64,000 bases of DNA from Halichondria panicea (taxonomy: Eukaryota; Porifera; Demospongiae; Suberitida; Halichondriidae), in contig NC_087379.1 of NCBI RefSeq assembly GCF_963675165.1, forward strand, positions 2,050,201 to 2,114,200, given 5' to 3'. This document shows, in pieces, positions 21,196-32,258 of the stretch; the stretch's first letter is position 1, and each line of letters begins with the position of its first letter. A program made the translations under genes and the position numbers. The notes beneath the pieces are model-generated. The model was not told the DNA's origin and made no database searches. It saw only the letters and a list, made by a program, of their open reading frames with translations.

Positions 21196-23004
21196 CTAGT
21201 TCGTAGGATTGTGAAGTCTGTATCTGTCTGGATTATCTACTCTGTCTGGTAGATCTTCCTCTAAGCCGTTGTCAGTGTTCATGTAGCCTTGTCTCCACGC
21301 TCTGATTCGACTGATGAGTGTGTTCATTGTTCTCATTCTTGACAGTATCCAGTAAACAGTAAGGCAAGTCATGTAGACGAGTGGGATGATTGCCACGACA
21401 ACTCGGAGTGCTTTGCTTATTTTCAAGACAAGGATTGATTTTAAACTTGAGAAGTTGGTGGTTTCTCCAATAGTATAGAAAGCTGCCAAAAAGGCCCAAA
21501 AAGTGATATCAATTTTAGCGTACTTTGACAAATGTTTCTTGTATGGTTGAATAGCTGCTGTAAGTACAATGATGATTATAATTATGAGTACTATAAAGGA
21601 GCTATAGTTGCCATCTAGTATCATAGCATAAGTTAGAGTCAGTGAAACGCGACCTACCAAAGGCACCGCTGCAAACCAGCGATAATCTCGTGTTCCATCT
21701 GTTCCGTTCTTGTAGTAACCCTGAAAAGAGTCCATCAGTGCATGGATTATTCGACCCTTGATTTTGCAGCAGTTCAAAGCATTTTGGCAACACTTCAGTT
21801 GGTAGAAAAGAAGAAAACTCGTTGCTATGATCAGTAATCCAGAACAGGTTATTGCTGGGACAGCATATGGAATATGTTCATTCCCAAAGTACTCGATGGT
21901 AGCGTCATTGTACAGCACCCAAGTAATGTTGTCGTTTGTGATGCTATAAGCTCTTACTGGAATAAGTAGGTCAGCAGACACAAAGAAAAACTTGCTATAT
22001 GAAAGCACAAAGAAAGTAGCATAAGCATCAATTACTGTAGTCTTACTCTCCCAGTTTCTACGCACAAGTGTGAATACATGACGGAATGGTCTCCACAAGA
22101 TGACTACTAGTCTAAAGTTTCTAGCATGTAACTCGATCAAGATATACGAGACAACAGTCAACATTAGTGGGTAGATAGCCACTGCATAGTCCAGAGCTAA
22201 GACTGTGAGTGTGGACACATCAAGACAAATGTCTAGATCAAGAATTCTAAAAAAGTCTAAATTCCAAATTTCGTACATAAGTTCAATTATCTGAATAGGA
22301 ACCTTCGACTCAGGGTGATTATGATTATACGTTACAACACCTCGACTGTAAGTAGGTATGGATATTATCTGGCTGAAAATAATGTAGCCATGGAGATGAG
22401 AAGAGTTTGCATTGATCTTGAAGAATAGGACCAGAAAGTAAAATACTGTAAGTGGACCGAATGCTACGAGAATGTACTTCCAGATATTTCTGTTCCTCTC
22501 AGGGCATTTCACACATCTCATGTCGTAAGAGTAAGCCAGTGGAGAGTGTCCAGGTAGACACCTCCCACACAGTCTTCCTGTTCTGTTCCACCTCTCCTCA
22601 CACATGAATTGATTTAGTTGGGATAGATCTTTTGGCAATGGAAGGTAGTCACTTTTGTAACGATTCTTCTCACAGTTTTCAATGCAATTCCCTTGAATCA
22701 ACTGATTGGTCACATTGTCAAATGTCACACAGTGGCAACGAAGAACAGACAGCTGCAGTGTATCTTTGTCACATCTGAGTGCATAATGATTCATCAACTC
22801 ATCTTTGCAAATGCACTTCGTTTTGTTGCATTCGGTCCATGGCAGACAATCGATGTCTGCTTTACAACTGTGTGGTTGAGTGCTACCTTGTGTCCATTCA
22901 TCTTTTTGACATTGCATAGAACTAGCAGACAACAGTATAATATATAGGATTGCTAGCACATTCATAACTTGGCTTTGGAACTTCTTCTTTGAGCTCATGA
23001 TCAC
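21196..23004 (-). CDS. Cysteine-rich multi-pass membrane protein, intact
   Basis: A single-exon gene of 602 residues. A hydrophobic signal peptide spans about 13-32. A secreted ectodomain with many cysteines follows to about 170 (CKADIDCLPWTECNKTKCIC, RTGRLCGRCLPGHSPLAYS, CVKCP). After it come about eight or nine hydrophobic segments, the first near 176-198 and a very hydrophobic one with VLIIIIIIVLTAAIQPY in the C-terminal third. The tail is short, charged and cytoplasmic. The ectodomain signature and layout belong to a large family expanded in sponges and cnidarians, with the relic at 12082-13450 as a relative. Function is unknown; a receptor or channel is possible. A second in-frame Met (position 3) could also start it. 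Confidence 0.8.
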   Translation of the reverse strand: MIMSSKKKFQSQVMNVLAILYIILLSASSMQCQKDEWTQGSTQPHSCKADIDCLPWTECNKTKCICKDELMNHYALRCDKDTLQLSVLRCHCVTFDNVTNQLIQGNCIENCEKNRYKSDYLPLPKDLSQLNQFMCEERWNRTGRLCGRCLPGHSPLAYSYDMRCVKCPERNRNIWKYILVAFGPLTVFYFLVLFFKINANSSHLHGYIIFSQIISIPTYSRGVVTYNHNHPESKVPIQIIELMYEIWNLDFFRILDLDICLDVSTLTVLALDYAVAIYPLMLTVVSYILIELHARNFRLVVILWRPFRHVFTLVRRNWESKTTVIDAYATFFVLSYSKFFFVSADLLIPVRAYSITNDNITWVLYNDATIEYFGNEHIPYAVPAITCSGLLIIATSFLLFYQLKCCQNALNCCKIKGRIIHALMDSFQGYYKNGTDGTRDYRWFAAVPLVGRVSLTLTYAMILDGNYSSFIVLIIIIIIVLTAAIQPYKKHLSKYAKIDITFWAFLAAFYTIGETTNFSSLKSILVLKISKALRVVVAIIPLVYMTCLTVYWILSRMRTMNTLISRIRAWRQGYMNTDNGLEEDLPDRVDNPDRYRLHNPTN

Positions 23005-24680
23005 AAAATATAATTTGCTGTTTAATCATTCTTCAATTTATTCTAGCAGTTTCGTAATTATTGTGAGTACACTGTATAGATGCTTTAATTAGCTGTGTAA
23101 GCAACACTATGTTTCTTCTCCAAATGGTGCATATATTATGCTATTATGTTTAGAGTTGTGAATTCAACATTGGGGTACTTACCATTCCTATAAACATGTT
23201 GTTTATAGTCAAATACACAATTAAATTAAAGTACAGATTTTAATCACACCAATGCATAATTATGCATGTGCGCTCATTATTCTTAGAAACGTTGAGTCGC
23301 GGTATAAGATATAAGGTATGAAAGAGAATATCTTTTCAAAACAGCCAGCACATCTCTGTTGACAATCAGGTTCCCTGCAGTGTAAGATGATATACAAAGC
23401 AATAACAACAATGAAAATCTGCTTCTCTATACTCCTAACTATACATGTTGATTTCTCAATTCCACTGGTGCAGATAATGTACAACAACAGTATAATAGTG
23501 CCATACAAGTTGCCATTAATTTTAGCATAGTACACACATAGTTTAAGTAGTACTAAATAATTATTTCGAGGAAACTTTCGCGGAATGACCATTAGAAACG
23601 TTTTTGCGGATTTAATATTCGCTGAATAGTAGCCTTTTTGCAGCATGCATACATTGCGATATTAATTGGGGGTATAAATGTTTGCGGTAGATGCTTGATC
23701 AGCGAAAACCATGAACATTTATACCCTCGAAAAATATACCCGCTATACAGTATATACGTAATGTGCTATAAGCTTAGCAGACTATAATTATGGTTCCTTA
23801 TACACATGTACCATATAATTTTACCCAAGATCACAATGGCAGTATACAGGCCTTCCACTGACATTTACCACTATACGTAAGAGAGTGGTGTGTGTGCGTA
23901 CAAGGAGCATAATGAGCTAGATGATTCAATTGCTATCAAGCTGCTTGTGTGGATATGTGAGGGGGCAGTAGGAAGATAAGGTTTGAGTGGATATTAGTTA
24001 ATGTACAGTGCAAAGGGATTTATGGCTGCATGTATACATCAATTCAATTCATTCAGCAATATTATACATAATTATAACTATACAGCACAAACCTATATAG
24101 ACCAGGTAAGCTACGTTTACTTTTCAATGAGAGGGAAGTGTTGCAGGATGGTGTTCACGTCAATTCTGTTGAGTATCATGAGTTTGCAGTGAGTGGCTGC
24201 TCTCACAGTCGCAGTGCGGGGGACACCACCAAATAGGAAACCATGCAAGCTGTGGGGGGGAGGCAATTACAAAAACAGATTGTTGAGGCAGTGGATTTAT
24301 ATATGTACCACTTGTAGAACCGGTATTGATAGCAATTAATCATGACTAAACAATTACATGTACCTCTCCGATGTATTTAGCTGCCTATACCGAGGATAGT
24401 AGTGACCACCACCTGACTTAAATCTTCAGCAAGAATCTGAATTCCCGGAAAATATGGTACAATAGTGCATGAGTAAAAACAATAGCAAGTGGGTAGGCTA
24501 CAGGTGTGCATGTGATAAACATGGCGAAGTCATTATGCAGCTTAACAATGCCAATGGTATCAAACAAACACGTGATTCGTATCAGGGTGACCATACAAGG
24601 AATCTTAGAGCTTAAAGGTAGATCTCATAACAATTTGCAGTTTTCTAAGTAAGAGTATGAGCTAAATCCTTACGCTTGAA
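23005..24680. repeat. Intergenic DNA, one diverged MITE
   Basis: The only structure I can define is at about 23560-23758, with imperfect ends (TTTCGAGGAAA... and ...TATACCCGCTATACAGTA) related to the MITEs at 18713 and 52782. No gene or RNA recognised. Confidence 0.4.
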
Positions 24681-25586
24681 ATGGTCGAGGAAAGACATCC
24701 AAGGCCAGAGGAGCAATTGTTTAGTTTTAGAAATGTGCAGCTATTCAAGAATGAAATCCTTGGTACTGGTTCTATGGAACTGTGTATAAAGCCAAGTGTG
24801 ACCAGCTATTCTGTGCTGCCAAAATCCTGTATCCAGCGTTACTCAAAAGGCATGATGATCCTGATCCTGGCTTTGAGCATAGACAACCTTTCCAGAGATT
24901 TGAATTAGAATGTCGATTTCTTAAAAGCATTAACCATCCCAATATTGTGCAGTACTTGGGGACCTATTGCGATCCCGACACAAATGCACCAGTTCTTCTC
25001 ATGGAGCTCATGGACGAGAGTCTGACACACTTCCTGGAGTCATCACCTGGAGACATTCCCTACCACATCCAAGTCAACCTCTCCTATGACATAGCTCAAG
25101 CACTTGCCTTTCTCCACTCCAATGAGATCGTCCATCGCGACCTCTCCAGCAACAATGTCCTACTATTAGTCAGGCCGTGCTAAAGTTGCCGATTTTGGAA
25201 TGTCTAAAATAATAGCCACTGGTAGAGTGCACTTCGCAATGATGACAACATGCCCTGGTACACCAGCCTTCATGCCTCCTGAATCTTTAGATGAGCTACC
25301 AGTGTACACTGACAAAATAGACATCTTCTCCTTTGGTGTACTGGTCATTCAAATCTTGACACAACAGTTCCCCAATCCAACAAATCGATTTGAAGTGATA
25401 CCTGACATAGTCAATCCTAACAACCCTTCCCTCAATGTAAGAGCTCAAGTGTCTGAAGTGCAACGAAGACGCGCTCACATCAACTAGCTGGACTCCACCC
25501 ACCCTTTCTTACCGACAGCTTTAAACTGTCTCAACGATGAAGAAGCTGATAGGCCAACATCACAGGGGCTTTGCTCAGCGATTAGT
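24681..25586 (+). pseudogene. Kinase half of a kinase-Kelch gene, disrupted
   Basis: It encodes a TKL-type kinase domain in three frames. FKNEILGTGS reaches the glycine loop, where one base is missing (needed to read SYGTVYKAKC). The middle part, CAAKILYP to HRDLSSNNVLLL, is open. A shift after LLL moves the DFG segment (AKVADFGMSK, CPGTPAFMPPE, DIFSFGVL) to another frame. An in-frame TAG (25485-25487) follows RRRAHIN. The reading frame then continues uninterrupted (LDSTHPFLPTALNCLNDEE) into the Kelch ORF, showing that both halves were one protein. The catalytic loop HRDLSSNN matches the Neuralized-kinase loop in lacking the basic residue. Three lesions in 0.9 kb indicate decay. Confidence 0.75.
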
Positions 25587-26939
25587 TTGTTAAAAATCAA
25601 AATGACATACCATGAGAGTTGTCAACAAGATAGAGGTCAGGTGATCTGTGTGAAAGATGAAATAATCTGTGTCAAAACTGAACAGGTCCAAATTAAAGAT
25701 GAAGATTTAGTCTCCAAGATTCACCAATTTCCAGAGAACCAAAGATATCAATTGGAAGCAAAAGACGCTGAGATTGAAAGATTAACGCATGAACTACATG
25801 AAACTACCAGACAAATTCATGAAAGAACAAGACAGTTAAAAGAGACAAACCAACAAATACAAGATACTGAACAAATCATCGCTCAACTTAATAAGATTGC
25901 TAGGAAAGAAACAGAAACGGAACAGAACGATACCGATGTCAAGCAACAATCACACCCTGAACGAATTCTAGGAGCCGGCACTGCCGAAACACAGGAAATA
26001 ACAGTATCAATTGAAGGTTCAACAACAACACCATATGCCACAGTTTATGACCAAATTGCTATAGTAGACGACAAAGCATATTTCAAAGCTCACGACAATG
26101 TTATATTAGAATACAGTACAACAAGTGCGAAGTGGTCAGCAATCAAGGGCCCACTTTCTAATGGCTTCTCAATAGTTAGTGTCGACAATATCCTAACAAC
26201 TGTAGGAGGAGATGGATTGCTTTCTTATTCAAATAAACTCTACTGCTACCAGAACAAAAAATGGGTCGAAAAATTTCCTCCAATGAAGTGTAAACGTCGC
26301 TTTCCAGCAGTAGTTTATGCACAGATAAATCTGGTTGTAATTGGAGGAAGCAACACCAATAAGTTTCAGGATCAATATTTCAGTCAAGGTGCAGTAGAAG
26401 TTTTGAACACCAAAACTTCACAATGGTCTGTAGTGAAGCAAATTCCACGGGGAGATCTATACACGCTTATTTCAGCCACTGTACATGACAATCATATCTA
26501 CGTACTAACAGTTGAGGAGTTTATCTTTGAAGCAGGCATAACCAGCACTTTAGGACTGGTTCCAAAATCATGCAGATCAAGTTTATTTTCTTGCTCAATA
26601 GCTAATCTGAAAAATCCAAAGTGGCAAAAATGTTCTTCCGTACCACGATTACATACATGCATTACTTCGATTAACGGACTCCTGTTGGCTATCGGTGGCT
26701 ACAAACAAATCGTTTATCCAAATCAGTACCTTGTCTCAACAGACCCTGTAAGTAACGACATTTTCGAGTACAATCAATTGAAAGACGAATGGAATATTAT
26801 TGGACAGATGTCAGTGCCAAGATCATACTGTTCAGCTGCTGCTCTTACACAAAATAAACTTATAATTGTAGGCCGTGCTCATTTATTTAACAGTTTTGAG
26901 GCCAGATCTACAGCGGACTTTGTAAACATTGACGTATAA
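25587..26939 (+). CDS. Coiled-coil / Kelch-repeat protein (C-terminal half of kinase-Kelch gene)
   Basis: The open frame has 450 residues, although its upstream boundary is simply the nonsense codon of the kinase half; the first ATG in frame is at 25602. Residues about 45-115 are a strong coiled coil (ERLTHELHETTRQIHERTRQ). Residues about 150-445 contain about six degenerate Kelch blades, marked by W-x-x-I/V pairs and GG or IGG motifs (LTTVGGDG, LVVIGGSN, LLAIGGYK, LIIVGR) with PR/P turns. Such beta-propellers bind partner proteins; here it would have targeted the kinase. It may now be untranslated or expressed alone from an internal start. A dead copy lies at 37690-38632. Confidence 0.65.
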   Translation: MLKIKMTYHESCQQDRGQVICVKDEIICVKTEQVQIKDEDLVSKIHQFPENQRYQLEAKDAEIERLTHELHETTRQIHERTRQLKETNQQIQDTEQIIAQLNKIARKETETEQNDTDVKQQSHPERILGAGTAETQEITVSIEGSTTTPYATVYDQIAIVDDKAYFKAHDNVILEYSTTSAKWSAIKGPLSNGFSIVSVDNILTTVGGDGLLSYSNKLYCYQNKKWVEKFPPMKCKRRFPAVVYAQINLVVIGGSNTNKFQDQYFSQGAVEVLNTKTSQWSVVKQIPRGDLYTLISATVHDNHIYVLTVEEFIFEAGITSTLGLVPKSCRSSLFSCSIANLKNPKWQKCSSVPRLHTCITSINGLLLAIGGYKQIVYPNQYLVSTDPVSNDIFEYNQLKDEWNIIGQMSVPRSYCSAAALTQNKLIIVGRAHLFNSFEARSTADFVNIDV

Positions 26940-27209
26940 TTGCGTAATAATGTTCCAGTGTGGCACGCACACGCATGCTGCATGCACACTCCGCCTAAGC
27001 ACTAATTAGTGTGGTATGTATGCAAATAATTTTTTTTATGTTCAATTATCGTATATATAATTATACCAGGTAAATTTAGCTAATGAAACAATTGAGCTAT
27101 TAATTTATAGTGGTGATTTTTAATTTGAAGATTATGCTGCATGACATCAATCAATAATGATCATGTGCGATATACTGGGACATAAATTAAAAAAATGAGG
27201 GATTGGAAA
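26940..27209. other. Intergenic stretch, no gene seen
   Basis: AT-rich 3' flank of the Kelch ORF. At 27195 a GAGGGATTGGAAACG motif, also seen at 40670, 50177 and 51345 (complement), marks the edge of the copia fragment. Confidence 0.35.
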
Positions 27210-27686
27210 CGGATAATTACATCCACGTAGTTAAGTTCCTCGAGATCTTTCACATTGAACTGTAGAGCTTCTCTATACTTCTGTGATTCTCTCAGAGCTT
27301 TCTCCAGAGATCACAATGTCGTCGACATAGACTCCTATTAGGAATGTTTCTCCTTCAGATGCAGTGTAAATACATGGATCATTAGCAGATTGGACAAAGC
27401 CCATACTCTTGAGATGAGAGTCGAGAACATAGTTCCAACATCTGGGGCTTTGTTTCAAACTGTACAGGCTGTGCTTCAGCTTACAAACTAAATGTTCCTT
27501 TCCTTCACAACAAAACCTTTTGGCTGCTTCATGTATATACTTTCTCTTCAAGATAACCATTGAGGAGCGCTGCAGTGACATCTAATTGATGTATAACTTG
27601 AGACCTTTCTGAACAGAAATAGCAACCAGGCTACGAACAGATTCAAATCGAATGACCGAACTAAATGTTTCGTCGCAATCCAAACC

Positions 27687-28164
27687 TAGTCTCATGAATC
27701 AGCCGCCGTTCCTTTGGAACACCGTCTGAGCACTCTTGTCATGAAGTCAATTCAAAATGGAATGTTGATTGCTCACAAAACCAATGGAATGTAATTAAAT
27801 TCGTGATCTTACGCCCACACATATTTGCTAATTGTTAATATAAATGTACAAATCTTCAAGCGAAGGCATCTCTCTCTATTTGTGTTTTGCTTGTGGTGCT
27901 AAATCTTACCCAAGGACCCCTGCTTGGCTTGCTTATGCTTCGCAGCAGCTTCTATGTACGAAGTGTTTACCATGCGTAAATGCATGCGTAATGATTATCC
28001 AAATGCGTTGAGCAAAGTGCAGTTCTTTGCTACCTCCAAGTTCATCACCTGACTGGACTTCTGCAATCTGATTGGTCAAGACGGAATTCCGTCTTGGCAC
28101 ATAAAACGATGACGAGAGTGCTCAAACGGTGTTCCAAAGGAATGGCGGCTGATTCATGAGACTA
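27687..28164. mobile_element. Mutator-like MITE, 478 bp, 9-bp target duplication
   Basis: Terminal inverted repeats of about 55 bases (TAGTCTCATGAATCAGCCGC... at both ends) are flanked by ATCCAAACC at 27678-27686 and 28165-28173. A 9-bp duplication and long TIRs are the marks of Mutator-like (MULE) elements. It sits in the copia RT region and has no transposase. Confidence 0.85.
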
Positions 28165-28319
28165 ATCCAAACCATGTCTTTGTGAAAAGCCTTGTGCAAT
28201 GGCACACTTGCATAACGTTAAATTAGAGAAGCCGTATTTACGGTCCGGGGGTTAGAGTGTTATAATTAGGGCTGCACGCTATAATGAAAGCGTACTGGAA
28301 TCTGACATTCCTGGAGCGT

Positions 28320-29932
28320 CACTCTGCGGTAGGGACCCAAGCCAGCCTAAGATTCCAGAGTTGAAGAGGTGGCTAGTTTGTCGTGGAGGATCTGTAAGGG
28401 GGAATAAAGCAGACTTGGTTGCAAGGTATATCATAATAGTTATATGCAAGCTAAAATTAATAGTGAAATAGGTCTAGAAGACTAAGTTAGATATAGCCTA
28501 GCCAGCTTCCTATTATCTTCTATGTTTTTTACAGAGTGAGAGACTACATAAAGAATGGTTGGGCTAATCAGCTGATCAATCCTGATGGTACCACTCAAGC
28601 GTGTAGTATTCCCACCGCTTCACAGCAGATGGTTTCAAATGATCAGCCGTTGGAGTGGAATTGTATTAAGACTTTGTACAAAGACCCATCTGGTGTCCTC
28701 AATTTCACTAATGCTCAGATTGTGACCTATTTGTGGCTCTACTGTTTCGGACGGTCTTCAAGCAAGTGATTTTAAAGGCATGAATCAGAACGCATCCAAT
28801 CTGTTTCAGTGTGGACATGTATAACGTATTCAAATAGGTACAGCTACCAATATTTGGGTAAGGGCAGACTACCTACCCGAGATGAAAAAGGATCGCATAT
28901 ATAAACTCTTGTTATGCCTCAATTGTCATACTTTTGACGTTCTAAGTGCACAGTGTGGATGCCCTGCTGGCAAAGGACTGGCTGCCAACTGCAAACATAT
29001 AGGTGCATTGTGCTATGCACTCGAGAGTTTCTGTAAGCATGGACAATTTCCAGATTTCCTCACTTGCACACAGAAATTGCAAGAGTGGAACAAACCCAGA
29101 AAGAAGAAAGTGGACCCTGTACCTGTTTTGGATATAAAGGAACACAATTACAAACTTAAAGGTTCATGGGGTCACGTACCCCAACTCAGTATGACCCCAG
29201 GCCTCCAAATTTTCGGTTTAAAGACGCTACCGAGCAACTAAGAACTGATCTACTCTCGTTGCCGCACTCATATGCTCTGACCACTCTATTGGTTCCTTGT
29301 ACCCAAAAAATTATGCGTGATCATTGTTACGCCGCCAGTGAAATGACAGCACCATGTAAGGATATCTTGTATTCTGAACTTGTTTGCCCTTACACCGAAG
29401 AAGAAATGAAGACAGTGTGCCCACTTATACAAAAAGCAGTATGAATGTATCCATGCTTGAAAGGCTCAGAATAGAAGAAGCTACTAGATCGCAAAATTCC
29501 TCTTCTGTCTGGTGTGTTGAACGCTCTCAGCGTATCACTGGGTCCAAATGTGCCTGTATTATTAAACAGGTAAAGAAAACCTCATCTCTTCTTCGAAGTG
29601 TGCTGTACCCTAAACCGTTAATGGACCCCTTACCTGCCCCTATCAAGTGGGGACGGGAAAATGAGAATCGTGCTCGGCTAATGTATGAAAAGCATATGAA
29701 CGCTACTGGACACCTTGGTCTGACAGTAAGACCATGTGGATTCATCATTCATCCCTGTAAGTGTTGGCTAGGAGCCTCACCTGACGGTGTCGTTGTTGAT
29801 CCCACTGCTGATATAAATTCCATGGCTGGATTACTGGAAATCAAATGCCCTTATTCTTGGCGGGACACTAAATTTAATGAAGCTTGTAAAGATCTCAATT
29901 TTTATTGTTCACTGGATAGTGCTACAGTCTAA
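28320..29932 (+). pseudogene. SAP / SWIM / YqaJ-nuclease protein of the ISL2EU element
   Basis: A SAP-type DNA-binding motif (PELKRWLVCRGG, NKADLVAR) ends at a GTATATC donor near 28427 and continues after a TTTTTTACAG acceptor near 28534 (VRDYIKNGWANQLI). A SWIM zinc finger follows (CGCPAGKGLAANCKHIGALC, near 28950-29025). The last part (29440-29930) is a YqaJ-type PD-(D/E)XK exonuclease: RITGSKC, WGRENENRARLMYE, WLGASPDGVV and LLEIKCPYS, with the Asp-Gly, Glu and Lys catalytic residues present. Several frameshifts separate the pieces (around 28770, 29240 and 29440). In this transposon class the nuclease is presumed to assist transposition. Confidence 0.75.
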
Positions 29933-30234
29933 AGCGAGATCATAGTTACTATCATCAAGTACAGTTGCAATTGTATGTCAGTTCAGATTTGTACAACTGG
30001 TGGGATTTTTGTGTTTTTAACAACCATGGAGTGATGGTTGAAAGGCTTACTCTTGATGTGGAATGGGTTCAGAAATACATTCCGCATAACATTATTTTGA
30101 TGAATTTGTGCTCCCTGAGATTGTGTATCCTAAGAATAAGCCCCCTTACATTCTGTAACTTTTCATTATTGTATTCATGTTAATGTTTCATTCACAAAGT
30201 TTATGTCATCAACAATAATTATGTGCACAGTGGA

Positions 30235-31345
30235 GGCCAAAAATTAGTCAATGCAGCACAAACAAAAAACATTTGGTCCGTTAAATCAGTTAGAGTATTG
30301 GGAAGAGTACGCGCAATCCGTCTTGTCTCAACCATTTCACATTCTGTCAACTGAGGCTTTTCCCTTTAGAAAGGGGGGAATGTTCAGTTTAACACCTAGT
30401 GGGGTTAGATCATCTTGAATATCAAATCCACGGTCAGCCATCACTGAATCTCCACTCTCGAGAAGTTCCAGGAAACCACTTTCTCTCGTCAATGCCCTGT
30501 ATCGGAGATACTACCGGGAAAAAGTTTCGATATAAAAATAATTGCACCTGATGGGGATATTCCAATTAAACCTTTGAATGTGTTGTTGTTTTTATAACTA
30601 GAGAATGTCATCTGCTGCACAACCGGCAAAGATGGCTTTTCCACATAAATTTCTGTAGCGTCTATTATGACCCTTGTAAACACATTTGGCATATAAGTGT
30701 TGATGACTTCTTGAGGTGGCCATATTGGAATGTCCTTTACTTTTAAATATATCCAAGTAGTAAATATTCTAGAGACAGTGGAAGTAGACACACCAAATCT
30801 ATCTGCAAGATCTTGTTCTAGGAGCCCAAGTCTTAGCCTCATAAGAACCATGAAGAATTCTTCAATTGGCAAAAGGCTTCTAGTTTGACGACCACGGGCC
30901 TTGGTGGAAGAAATTGGGGTTCCGCTACTTTCTTTCTTCTGACTATTGGAACTCCAATATATTACATGCATCATTGACTGATGGGGCCCAGATAATGGTA
31001 GCACATGATAAAGCCATCGTATGTAGGGAATCCTGTATAGAATGCTACTTTGCGATCATCGTGAGCTGTACTTTGTATTGAAATCGGAGAAACTTGTTTA
31101 GTAAGAACTTCAACAGTATGCTCAAGCTCCTCCACACGATGCAACAAATCTTCAATATCAGTTCCTATTATGTCAGTACAAACTACCTTATCACAAACAG
31201 TTCCTGATATGTGCTCGCTCTCAGGCATACGCCGATCGGTCAATGGAGATTTTTCTCTTCTCTTCTGTGATGGTTTTCTGATAGTACTTTGAGAGGCTTG
31301 TGTAGGCAGTACAAGAAGTTTCAGAGTTGGATACTCGCCACTCAT
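30235..31345 (-). pseudogene. DDE transposase of the ISL2EU element
   Basis: An N-terminal coiled coil (LLHRVEELEHTVEVL) and TGFPTYDGF lead into a helix-turn-helix (LADRFGVSTSTVSRIF). The DDE domain follows: RVIIDATEIYVEKP with the first Asp, then MTFSSYKNNNTFKGLIGISP. The second Asp motif (MADRGFDI) is readable near 30425-30450 only after a frame change. There is a shift near 31000 between the N-terminal piece and the helix-turn-helix, and several stops in the last part. Family: DDE_Tnp_4/HTH type as in ISL2EU. Confidence 0.75.
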
Positions 31346-32184
31346 TAGCAGTCGCTTGCCTCCGGGGAAATGTTCACTACAAACTCGAGAATTATCAGTT
31401 AAGGTAAGTTCTTACGACCAATCTTGTGGATCCAAGTCTTCAAGAGTGGCTTGTTTTGTAGAGGCAGCCGATGGAAAGAAAGGTGACTATCACGTACCGA
31501 TTTATTGCTACAGCCTGGCACTACACAAAAGTGCACCATGTCCGATGTATATAGCTAAAAGCGCGCTAGCAGCTATAGCTAGCTCTGCACAATAATTATT
31601 ACACTCTAATCCCCGGACCGTAAATACGGCTTTTCTAATTTAACGTTATGCAAGCGTGCCATTAAGCGAGCTTTGAATATTTTCACCAGCACCAGTTTTT
31701 CGTTTAAATACTCATATTTGTTTCCAACGAGTTTGCGGTCTTTGGGTAGCTTGACAAGATCCCAGACATTATTGGAATAGATTGAATCCATCTCCTTCTG
31801 CATTGCCACTTCCCACTGCGCCTTTTCAGAACTTCTAAGAGCTCTTCCACTTGAGGATTCAGACAACATCACGACTGTGAATCACTTTTGAGGCGTCACA
31901 TCGTACAGACGGTGGCCATTCCTCTGTGCAGCATAACAAAGGAAAATACATTTCTTTGCTTTGGAATAGAGCTTCTTCCGTTGATCCTTGGGCACATGCA
32001 AATACACAACACACCTAAATGCTTTAAGATGCTTCACATAGGGTTTCTTACCATCCCAGGCGGCTTCAAAGGATGTTTTGTTACTTCTGTTGAGCAGATA
32101 GGATTCTGTAGACAAAGCTTCAGCCCATAATTGATGTGGTATATATAGCTGCTGATCGACACTAATAGAGCTCAGATGATAAAA

Positions 32185-32258
32185 TGTCCTGGGACACCAG
32201 CCTTTATATACCTCCCGAAGATTTAGACGATTCACTAGTGCACACCCAAAAATTAACA
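32185..32258 (+). pseudogene. Small kinase fragment (kinase-Kelch family)
   Basis: It encodes CPGTPAFI, then after a 2-base insertion PPEDLDDSLVHT. This matches the activation-segment region CPGTPAFMPPESLDELPVYT of the gene at 24.7-26.9 kb, on the same strand. The copia fragment begins just to its left and may have been inserted into a further copy of that gene. Confidence 0.55.

Larger units (their letters stand above)
28201..31660. mobile_element. ISL2EU/IS4EU-type DNA transposon, 3.46 kb
   Basis: Sixty-base terminal inverted repeats with about three mismatches (GGCACACTTGCATAACGTTA and GGCACGCTTGCATAACGTTA) at 28201-28260 and 31601-31660 are flanked by AT on each side (28199-28200, 31661-31662). 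It carries two convergent gene relics: a plus-strand SAP/SWIM/YqaJ gene and a minus-strand DDE transposase. That pair plus a 2-bp duplication is the known make-up of ISL2EU elements. Both genes are damaged, so the copy is inactive, but the ends are well preserved. It lies inside the copia fragment. Confidence 0.8.
27210..32165 (-). mobile_element. Ty1/copia retrotransposon fragment split by two DNA transposons
   Basis: Minus-strand polyprotein pieces run from the end of integrase (QLWAEALSTESYLLNRS, FGC-like region RCVVYLHVPKDQRKK, 32165-31882), through the reverse transcriptase start (QWEVAMQKEMDSIYSNNVWDL, 31872-31663), to the RT core (CKLKHSLYSLKQSPRCW, GVYVDDIVISG, 27581-27273). The frame between them is interrupted by the insertions at 28201-31660 and 27687-28164. 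Removing each insertion and one target copy leaves a contiguous ARLIAQGFSQRHGLD-type copia motif. LTRs, gag and protease are missing and internal stops exist, so it is a dead fragment. Confidence 0.85.

Noticed and set aside
28942..29145. Minus-strand ORF over the SWIM finger
   Set aside because: Shadow of the plus-strand SWIM coding sequence; the CxC...CxH pattern is on the plus strand.
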